Below, piece by piece: positions 1 through 4,099 of a stretch of 5,216 nt of DNA. Origin of the DNA: Gallionellaceae bacterium. GTDB taxonomy: Bacteria > Pseudomonadota > Gammaproteobacteria > Burkholderiales > Gallionellaceae. The notes under the pieces were generated by a model. It searched no databases. It was given only the letters and a program-made list of their open reading frames with translations, and had not been told where the DNA came from. Made by a program: the position numbers and the translations under genes. Where the stretch lies: NCBI GenBank assembly GCA_021731185.1, contig JAKFXW010000155.1, positions 1-5,216 of the forward strand, in the 5' to 3' direction. How positions within the stretch are numbered: position 1 is the first letter of the stretch; every line of letters starts with the position of its first letter.

Positions 1-636
1 GGACAGGCTGAAGAAAAATAAATTTTGGGTGTTGATGTCATCAAAATAAGCCAGACTTGCCTCATCCACATAATTGAGCGCCAGCGTGGGGACGGTAATT
101 TTGACTTGTTCGGCCAGTGCCGTCACCCCATCACGGGTGAGCGGGCCTGCCACAACAACTGCGCCACTGTTAATGGCTGTTTGATACAACGCTGCAATTT
201 CCCGGCTCTCATCCGTACTGCCATATACCTTAACTTTCAAAGTGACTGGCTGGTTTTTCGCAGCTGCCATAAACCCGGCGCGCAATGCTTCAGCCGCGCG
301 CCTGAAAGTTGCAGAGTTGATTGGCAGCAGCAAGGCGATGTGTGGTTCGCTCTGCTCACCGCTTATCACAATGACTGGAGGAACTGGAGGAACGGGTATC
401 GGCGCAGATTGAGCTGGCGGCGGCGTCACAACTGGAGCGGGCACCGCAGTCACAGGTGTATCAGAATCATTAGTTGGTGGCGTCACAACTGGGGCGGACG
501 CAGCAGTCGCCGATATATCAGGAACAGCGGATTGCGCTGCGACGCTGGATAGTGGCGTAAGGCTGGCACAGCCTGCAGCACTCACGTATAGTGCAACGGC
601 TAGCCCTAGCCAAAAAGATGAGGTTGAACGGTGCAT
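1..636 (-). CDS. lpoA: LpoA-type penicillin-binding protein activator, outer-membrane lipoprotein (partial, N-terminal 212 residues)
   Basis: The minus-strand frame is open from ATG at 636-634 to the window edge, giving 212 residues; the C-terminal part lies outside. The N-terminus is a lipoprotein signal peptide: a short basic start (MHR), a hydrophobic stretch at about residues 8-21, and a lipobox AAGC with the lipidated cysteine at C23. Alanine at +2 suits export to the outer membrane. Residues 35-95 are a Pro/Ala/Val/Thr-rich linker that could span periplasm, and it carries an internal 19-residue duplication. From about residue 97 (PHIALLLPI) begins a periplasmic-binding-protein-like fold with the segments AAEALRAGFMAAA and VVAGPLTRDGV, as in the LpoA/YraM C-terminal domain. 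Known LpoA stimulates PBP1A-type peptidoglycan synthases from the outer membrane. Adjacency to divergent rsmI matches the usual yraL-yraM order. A related branched-chain amino-acid-binding-like lipoprotein is the main alternative. The start has no clear Shine-Dalgarno sequence, but it is the ATG that yields the complete signal peptide. Confidence 0.85.
   Translation of the reverse strand, partial: MHRSTSSFWLGLAVALYVSAAGCASLTPLSSVAAQSAVPDISATAASAPVVTPPTNDSDTPVTAVPAPVVTPPPAQSAPIPVPPVPPVIVISGEQSEPHIALLLPINSATFRRAAEALRAGFMAAAKNQPVTLKVKVYGSTDESREIAALYQTAINSGAVVVAGPLTRDGVTALAEQVKITVPTLALNYVDEASLAYFDDINTQNLFFFSLS
419..532. repeat. 57-bp tandem duplication in the lpoA linker
   Basis: Two adjacent 57-base units (419-475 and 476-532) resemble each other closely in their first 50 bases or so. 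The best-conserved part reads GGYGGCGTCACAACTGG in both units. On the coding (minus) strand this gives two 19-residue units sharing APVVTPP (residues 48-54 and 67-73). Because the unit length is a whole number of codons, the change lengthens the linker without breaking the frame. Shorter Pro-Val repeats (PPVPPV) lie next to it. Confidence 0.7.
563..592 (+). promoter_or_regulatory. candidate sigma70-type promoter for rsmI, inside lpoA
   Basis: A -10 box TATAGT (587-592, five of six consensus bases) lies 18 bases after a -35-like CTGGCA (563-568, four of six). The predicted start near 599 would give a leader of about 32 nt that contains the Shine-Dalgarno sequence of rsmI. The whole site is inside the signal-peptide region of lpoA. 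Inference from consensus only. Confidence 0.35.
619..624 (+). promoter_or_regulatory. ribosome binding site that fixes the rsmI start
   Basis: TGAGGT sits six bases before GTG at 631 and pairs well with the 16S rRNA 3' end. The only other in-frame early start, TTG at 655, has no comparable site, so this element favours GTG 631. Confidence 0.6.
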
Positions 637-1500
637 AGTTGGCAAAGACAAAACTTGGAGAACGCATTATATGTAGTTGCCACCCCAATTGGAAATTTAC
701 GGGATATAACTTTGCGTGCGCTGGATATGCTGGCCTCCGCCGATGTCATCGCCGCTGAAGATACACGCAACACCAGCCATTTGCTGACGCACCATGCGAT
801 CACCGCGAACAAACTCATCTCACTTCACCAACACAATGAACGCGCCGCGTCAGAAAACATCATCACACTGCTGGCACAAGGCTTATCCGTCGCACTGGTT
901 ACGGATGCTGGCACACCAGCAGTCAGCGACCCTGGCGCATTGCTCATCGAAGCAGTCCACGCCGCAGGCCAGCGCGTTATTCCCATCCCTGGTGCGAATG
1001 CAGCATTAGCGGCTTTATCTGCGGGTGGTCTGGCTACGCCGCATTTTTTGTTTTACGGATTTTTACCGAACAAATCTGCGGCGCGCAGCCGTGTTTTACA
1101 AGAGCTGACCGCACACCCTTACACGCTGATATTTTACGAAGCGCCTCATCGCATCGTCGAGTCTGTTACCGATCTGCTGACGGTTCTCGGCGGCGGCAGA
1201 GAAATTATTTTTGCGCGGGAAATCACCAAGCTGTTTGAAAGCATCCATCGCTGCAAATTAGCAGCGGCGCTGGAATGGCTGAATGGCGACCCCAATCGCC
1301 AGCGTGGCGAATTCGTATTACTCATCTCCGCCGCACCCGCGCCTTCAGCCGATTTAAGTGCGGAAACCGAACACACTTTGAAAATATTGCTGCAAGAATT
1401 ACCTCTCAAACAAGCCGTGCAACTTGCTACGCAAATCACTGGCGCGAATCGCAATGAGCTTTACCAGCGTGCGTTACAAGTGAAGGATGGGGAAGGGTGA
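631..1500 (+). CDS. rsmI: 16S rRNA (cytidine(1402)-2'-O)-methyltransferase RsmI
   Basis: This 289-residue protein matches the usual RsmI length of about 280-290. It is a SAM-dependent tetrapyrrole-methylase-fold enzyme that 2'-O-methylates C1402 in the 30S decoding centre. Visible family motifs, in order, are VVATPIGNLRDITLRAL (15-31), AAEDTR (41-46), the SAM-site segment LVTDAGTPAVSDPG (89-102), PIPGANAALAALSAGGL (118-134), FYGFLPNKSAAR (141-152), TLIFYEAPHR (165-174), AREITKLFESIHR (195-207) and RGEFVLLI (225-232). The small C-terminal helical domain follows, with LLQELPLKQAV and NELYQRAL. The GTG start at 631 is chosen for its Shine-Dalgarno sequence; TTG 655, giving a protein that begins MENALYVVATP, is the alternative. 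The gene diverges from lpoA with overlapping start codons. No RNase P RNA, which neighbours rsmI in some proteobacteria, is seen downstream. Confidence 0.96.
   Translation: MHSWQRQNLENALYVVATPIGNLRDITLRALDMLASADVIAAEDTRNTSHLLTHHAITANKLISLHQHNERAASENIITLLAQGLSVALVTDAGTPAVSDPGALLIEAVHAAGQRVIPIPGANAALAALSAGGLATPHFLFYGFLPNKSAARSRVLQELTAHPYTLIFYEAPHRIVESVTDLLTVLGGGREIIFAREITKLFESIHRCKLAAALEWLNGDPNRQRGEFVLLISAAPAPSADLSAETEHTLKILLQELPLKQAVQLATQITGANRNELYQRALQVKDGEG
666..695 (-). promoter_or_regulatory. candidate sigma70-type promoter for lpoA, inside rsmI
   Basis: On the minus strand a perfect TATAAT (671-666) lies 18 bases after TTTCCA (695-690, four of six -35 bases). Transcription would start near 659, leaving a leader of about 23 nt before the lpoA ATG. 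The site overlaps codons of the conserved RsmI ATPIGNL segment, so it is constrained by two functions. Inference from consensus only. Confidence 0.5.
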
Positions 1501-1569
1501 GTGCTGTATTTCAAGGGGTAAGTGTCGTGTTAGGATGCTTGCTGAATTTAAAATCAAAAAGGTGAAACC

Positions 1570-1635
1570 ATGTTCAAGATTGCACAGCATCAACCGCCAG
1601 CTTATACGGCGTTTTTGCTATCCATTTTACGTTAG
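1570..1635 (+). CDS. possible 21-residue small ORF, function unknown
   Basis: ATG at 1570 follows AAGGTG (1559-1564) with a five-base gap, a good Shine-Dalgarno arrangement. The frame encodes only 21 residues (MFKIAQHQPPAYTAFLLSIL plus R) before TAG. It may be a real small peptide, or the surviving 5' end of a lost gene whose ribosome site remains. It sits in the accessory spacer after rsmI, and its stop overlaps the 3' end of the opposite-strand gene fragment. Nothing in its sequence is recognised. Low confidence. Confidence 0.2.
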   Translation: MFKIAQHQPPAYTAFLLSILR

Positions 1636-1931
1636 CCCCTTGTCATGTCCTTTGCGCCAATATCGAAAGCACGATCTAGTAGCTGTCGGAATAGCCCCTC
1701 TTGAATCTGCTCCTTCAGTTTCCACGCTACAGTATGAGGATTACACAACAACACATAGTGAAACGGCCCAGACGAACCATCTTTGGAATCTATGAAACCA
1801 AGCTCCTGAAGTGTTCGCATTCTCTGACGCCACGTAGTCAAAGCACGCTCTCCTGTGAAGCTCGGTAGGATGTGCCGAAATTTTTGAGGCGCATCGTTCG
1901 CGCTTAATTCTGCACCAGACCACTCCCAGTT
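1632..1931 (-). pseudogene. 5'-truncated gene fragment, conserved-looking protein of unknown function
   Basis: The minus strand is open for 99 codons from 1931 to a TAA at 1634-1632, but an in-frame stop (1934-1932) precedes it. No ATG lies near the upstream end; TTG 1841 would give 69 residues. The translation looks like genuine protein throughout: NWEWSGAEL, then APQKFRHILPSFTGERAL, TTWRQRMRTLQELGFID, GPFHYVLLCNP, and an amphipathic tail LFRQLLDRAFDIGAKDM. The RMRTLQELGFI...GPFHYVLLCNP part has the look of a helix plus beta-wing, so a DNA-binding winged helix is possible but unproven. Restoring one A in the A run at 1929-1932 would join FKGRDK to NWEWSG, so a one-base deletion may explain the stop. 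The missing N-terminus would lie where the brnT promoter and gene now are, suggesting that insertion of brnTA or a deletion broke the gene. I do not recognise a named family. Confidence 0.5.
1866..1895. repeat. left copy of the brnTA-flanking repeat, hairpin-forming (REP-like)
   Basis: TAGGATGTGCCGAAATTTTT (1866-1885) recurs after brnA at 2499-2519 with one extra C. Here GATGTGCC (1869-1876) pairs with GGCGCATC (1888-1895) over an 11-base loop, eight pairs including one G-U. The shape resembles short REP-type palindromes common in proteobacterial spacers. The same bases also read through the minus-strand gene fragment as APQKFRHIL, so the hairpin could be fortuitous here. Confidence 0.45.
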
Positions 1932-1943
1932 TTATCACGCCCC

Positions 1944-1971
1944 TTGAAATATATATCATCGTATGTATAAT
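1944..1971 (+). promoter_or_regulatory. strong sigma70-type promoter of brnTA, placed for a leaderless mRNA
   Basis: TTGAAA (1944-1949) and a perfect TATAAT (1966-1971) are 16 bases apart. The -10 box ends seven bases before the brnT ATG at 1979, so transcription should start at or within a base or two of the start codon. An imperfect inverted repeat, TTGAAAT (1944-1950) and ATTTGAA (1970-1976), brackets the promoter. It is a possible operator for the BrnA repressor, which in known systems autoregulates its operon. The operator call is weak. Confidence 0.65.
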
Positions 1972-1978
1972 TTGAATC

Positions 1979-2248
1979 ATGAAGTTCACATGGCGGGAAT
2001 CCAAGCGCAAGACCAATCTACAAAAGCACGGTTTTGATTTTGCCCAATCCGCACAGGTATTCAACGGCCCGACGATCACGGTAGAAGATGCCCGCGATTA
2101 CTACGGTGAACAGCGTTTCAATACCACCGGATTTTTAGAAACCACCATCGTGACGATTAGCCATACTGAAACAGACGATAAAATTCACGTTATTTCCATG
2201 CGAAAGGCCGAACCCCATGAAATCGATACCCTCTCCCACTACCTCTAA
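1979..2248 (+). CDS. brnT: BrnT family type II toxin (RNase-like, DUF497)
   Basis: This 89-residue protein has the length and motif order of BrnT (DUF497): an N-terminal W..SK...N..KHG.DF..A..VF pattern (W5, K9, N13, K16-G18, F21, VF27-28), then Y42-GEQR with E44 and R46, a beta strand TIVTISHT, and the C-terminal signature IHVISMRKAEPHE (69-81). Characterised BrnT toxins adopt a RelE-like fold, cleave RNA and stop growth; BrnA binds and neutralises them. Toxin before antitoxin is the normal brnTA order. The ATG at 1979 lies just after the -10 box with no room for a Shine-Dalgarno sequence, so translation is probably leaderless. All family residues that I can identify are present, so the toxin appears intact. 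It sits in an accessory spacer between rsmI and zapE. Confidence 0.92.
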   Translation: MKFTWRESKRKTNLQKHGFDFAQSAQVFNGPTITVEDARDYYGEQRFNTTGFLETTIVTISHTETDDKIHVISMRKAEPHEIDTLSHYL

Positions 2249-2501
2249 GCCGCCCCGTCTGCGGGTAGGTTTAAAAGATGTCAGCCGTGAAGAATTTTCC
2301 ACGGCATTAGATACCCAGCTTGGCAAGCAGCGTGTTTCTATCATGCTGGATGGTTCGATCATTGCTTTTTTTAAGGCCAAAGCCGGGGAGCGCGGTTACC
2401 AGACTCTTATTAACCAAGCGCTGCACCAGGCCATGACTGGCGAGCAGATTGAATCCACGCTACGCCGTGTGATCCGAGAAGAACTGCATTCAGTGTCGTA
2501 G
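2217..2501 (+). CDS. brnA: BrnA family antitoxin, ribbon-helix-helix DNA-binding protein
   Basis: This 94-residue protein carries the BrnA signature in its middle: RVSIMLDGSIIAFFKAKA (39-56) followed by GERGYQTLINQALHQAM (57-73). This is the RHH beta strand plus two helices that both dimerise and bind DNA. The N-terminal 20-30 residues are basic and Pro-rich, and the C-terminus is a charged helix (RRVIREEL). Known BrnA neutralises BrnT and represses the brnTA promoter. Its ATG lies 32 bases inside brnT, a coupling typical of toxin-antitoxin operons, and AAAGG (2203-2207) stands nine bases upstream as the ribosome site. TAG at 2499-2501 is the first part of the right-hand flanking repeat, so gene and repeat abut exactly. 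Nothing looks broken. Confidence 0.92.
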   Translation: MKSIPSPTTSKPPRLRVGLKDVSREEFSTALDTQLGKQRVSIMLDGSIIAFFKAKAGERGYQTLINQALHQAMTGEQIESTLRRVIREELHSVS

Positions 2502-2538
2502 GATGCTGCCGAAATTTTTTTGTGCCTCGACAGCATCC
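2499..2538. repeat. right copy of the brnTA-flanking repeat; hairpin between convergent brnA and zapE
   Basis: The segment from 2499 repeats the left copy at 1866-1885 with one inserted C. GGATGCTG (2501-2508) pairs perfectly with CAGCATCC (2531-2538), extended by CGA/TCG after one mismatch. The loop is T-rich. The hairpin fills nearly all of the 40 bases between the brnA stop and the zapE stop, so it may end or protect both transcripts. No U-tract follows on either strand, so it is not a classic intrinsic terminator. Confidence 0.6.
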
Positions 2539-2541
2539 AAT

Positions 2542-3708
2542 TTACTCCACCCCATCCGCGCCCAAGCGCACGCTCCGCGAGCAATGCTGTAACAGCAAAT
2601 AATGCTGCGTTTGCATTTCGCTTAAACGGCTAACGGTGCGTGAAAATTCGGCGGGCATCGCGCCTTCTGCATCTATCTTTTCCGGCGGCACTGCCGAGGA
2701 GGCAATCAAGCGTACATGGTTGTCATACAGCACATCAATCAGCCAGGTGAAACGCCGCGCCTCGGCGGTTTGCGCGGCACTCAAGCGTGGAATGTGCGAT
2801 AAAAATATCGTCGGAAAGCGATGGGCAATCGCCAGATAATCTTGTTGTGCATGTATTCCGCCGCACAGTTCATCGAAGTCAAACCACACTGCGGTATGCG
2901 ATATTTTTTTAACAGGCACACGTCGTCCATGCACCTCGATATGCTGTTCATTTAATTGCGTTCCGGCTGCGATGCGTTCAAATAAATCGTGCAAGCGCGC
3001 TTCGTTGGCTACTATGCCGTCTGCATCATCCGCCACCAGAAACAGCGGCTCGCGCGTGGCGATGCGCTGGCGATAATCATTGCCGCCCTCGACCTGCAAC
3101 ACTTTCAATTCACGCTGGAGTAAGGCTATCGCAGGCAAAAAATTTTGTCTCTGTAAGCCGTGCGGATACAAGCCGTCGGGGGCATAGTTGGAGGTGGTAA
3201 TCAGCACCACACCGCGCGCGAATATCGCCTCCATCAGCCGCGCTAAAATCATGGCATCGGCAATGTCATTTACATGAAATTCATCCAGACACAGCAGGCG
3301 CGTGGATGCTGCAATGCGATCTGCCAGCGCGATTAAAGGATCATTTTCATGCTCCAACAATTTCATTTCGCGATGAATCTCGGCCATGAAATTATGAAAG
3401 TGTATGCGCCGTTTGCGGCGATACGGCAGGCTGGCATAAAACGCATCCATCAAAAATGTTTTGCCACGACCGACCCCACCCCACAGATATAAACCCTTGG
3501 GTACGGCTGGCTTGAGCAAGCTACGCCCTAGAAAACTATTACGCCTGGATTTAAATTCAAGTAATTGATGCCATAGCGCGTCCAACTCCTCGACCGTGGC
3601 AGCTTGCGCCGCGTCCGCTACGAAGCTGGGCAAAGCCTGAATGTTTTGATACCAAGCTTTAGGACTCATGCTGCCGTCAGCGAGTATGGCAATGTGGTGT
3701 TGTGACAT
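2542..3708 (-). CDS. zapE: Cell division protein ZapE (AFG1/LACE1-like P-loop ATPase)
   Basis: This 388-residue protein is close to the usual ZapE length of about 375. ZapE is a cytoplasmic AAA-type ATPase that in E. coli joins the division ring late and acts on FtsZ polymers. Seen here: LYLWGGVGRGKTFLMDAFY (73-91) with Walker A GGVGRGKT at 77-84, KRRIHFHNFMAEIH (99-112), Walker B LLCLDEFHVNDIADAMIL (138-155), the sensor-like VLITTSNYAPDGLYPHGLQR (168-187), FLPAIALL (190-197), WFDFDELCGG (275-284), IFLSHIPRL (301-309), and RRFTWLIDVLYDNHVRLIAS (318-337). ATP-binding and hydrolysis residues are all present. ATG 3708 gives the full frame without a clear Shine-Dalgarno sequence; ATG 3669 (residue 14, MSPKAWYQN) is a credible alternative start. 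The gene is convergent with brnA and divergent from pyrC. A MITE-like element ends 42 bases before its start, so its upstream control region is probably altered. Confidence 0.95.
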   Translation of the reverse strand: MSQHHIAILADGSMSPKAWYQNIQALPSFVADAAQAATVEELDALWHQLLEFKSRRNSFLGRSLLKPAVPKGLYLWGGVGRGKTFLMDAFYASLPYRRKRRIHFHNFMAEIHREMKLLEHENDPLIALADRIAASTRLLCLDEFHVNDIADAMILARLMEAIFARGVVLITTSNYAPDGLYPHGLQRQNFLPAIALLQRELKVLQVEGGNDYRQRIATREPLFLVADDADGIVANEARLHDLFERIAAGTQLNEQHIEVHGRRVPVKKISHTAVWFDFDELCGGIHAQQDYLAIAHRFPTIFLSHIPRLSAAQTAEARRFTWLIDVLYDNHVRLIASSAVPPEKIDAEGAMPAEFSRTVSRLSEMQTQHYLLLQHCSRSVRLGADGVE

Positions 3709-3783
3709 TGCGAATAATGTTTTCCCGTAAATAGAATAAGTTTAACTTAGGGAAGCACTGATTTAATCCTCCATGAGCCGCGT

Positions 3784-3883
3784 TGCAGACCAAATTGTGA
3801 TGATCGCAAGGCGCATCCCGAAGGCCAGGGGTCATTCTCCCTGGCGAGGGGTGCAACACAGCGAGCGCGCAATTTGGTCGCAA
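3784..3883. repeat. nested inverted repeats in the left half of the MITE-like element
   Basis: GACCAAATTG (3788-3797) is inverted as CAATTTGGTC (3870-3879). The match extends to TTGC/GCAA outside, apart from one extra A on the left. Between them GCCAGGG (3824-3830) and CCCTGGC (3839-3845) form a perfect seven-pair hairpin with an eight-base loop. As RNA or single-stranded DNA the left half would fold into one long branched stem. Confidence 0.6.
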
Positions 3884-3922
3884 CCCATACGGGACATGGC
3901 TTTACGGGCGGCCTGCATTGTC

Positions 3923-3962
3923 GCAAGGCTAGCCAAGGGAACGACCCTTAGCGTCACCTTGC
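3923..3962. repeat. double-stem hairpin in the right half of the MITE-like element
   Basis: GCAAGG (3923-3928) pairs with CCTTGC (3957-3962), and inside it AAGGG (3935-3939) pairs with CCCTT (3945-3949) around the loop AACGA. This second folding unit is separate from the left-half structure, so the element looks like two stem modules between inverted ends. Confidence 0.5.
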
Positions 3963-4085
3963 TCCGTGCATTCCATCCCGCAAAGCCGATGTCGCGGCCA
4001 TGTGGGATTAAATCAGTGCTTCCTTAGATAATCCATCAGGCGGTTCTCAAACCTACTCTAGCGCATGATGAATAAGCTCATGCTC

Positions 4086-4094
4086 TGGTAAAAT
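4086..4094 (+). promoter_or_regulatory. extended -10 promoter of pyrC, placed for a leaderless mRNA
   Basis: TGGTAAAAT is an extended -10 element (TG, one base, TAAAAT). It ends five bases before the ATG at 4100, so transcription would start at about the A of the start codon. The -35 region (TGATGA, 4066-4071, 17 bases upstream) is weak, which extended -10 promoters tolerate. No Shine-Dalgarno sequence lies between 4075 and 4099, in keeping with a leaderless message. An upstream promoter beyond the MITE cannot be excluded. Confidence 0.45.
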
Positions 4095-4099
4095 GCCGC

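Larger units (their letters stand above)
3751..4023. mobile_element. 273-bp MITE-like element with 19-bp perfect inverted ends and TTAG target duplication
   Basis: GGAAGCACTGATTTAATCC at 3751-3769 is exactly inverted at 4005-4023. Similarity continues inward imperfectly (CCATGaGCCGCG against ACATG-GCCGCG). TTAG stands directly outside both ends (3747-3750 and 4024-4027), as expected for a four-base target duplication. The interior has no convincing gene: the 84-codon plus-strand frame and the 68-codon minus-strand frame show no domain and run out through the ends. A YTAR-type four-base duplication is typical of IS5-group transposases, so an IS5-like element may move it in trans; this is inference. 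The interior is rich in inverted repeats. It occupies most of the spacer between divergent zapE and pyrC. Confidence 0.8.

Noticed and set aside
25..552. A 175-codon plus-strand open frame opposite lpoA
   Set aside because: It is antisense to a clear lipoprotein gene, is rich in Arg/Trp/Cys/His without any domain, and arises from the codon pattern of the minus strand.
563..580. A sigma54-like site upstream of rsmI (TGGCAC followed by TGCA)
   Set aside because: The GG and GC elements are 10 bases apart instead of the required 12, so the match fails.
1501..1631. RNase P RNA, a neighbour of rsmI in some proteobacteria
   Set aside because: None of the conserved RNase P RNA segments is visible, and the room before the next features is too short.
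1487..1795. A 102-codon plus-strand frame overlapping the end of rsmI
   Set aside because: It overlaps the rsmI 3' end and the decayed minus-strand fragment, has no ribosome site and shows no protein-like motif.
1741..2079. A 112-codon minus-strand frame across the brnT promoter
   Set aside because: It runs antisense through brnT and its promoter, and out of frame with the more protein-like fragment at 1632-1931; the composition is not gene-like.
3773..4027. An 84-codon plus-strand frame (and a 68-codon minus-strand frame at 3677-3883) in the MITE-like element
   Set aside because: Neither shows transposase or other domain features. Both cross an element boundary, and the strong inverted repeats explain the sequence better.
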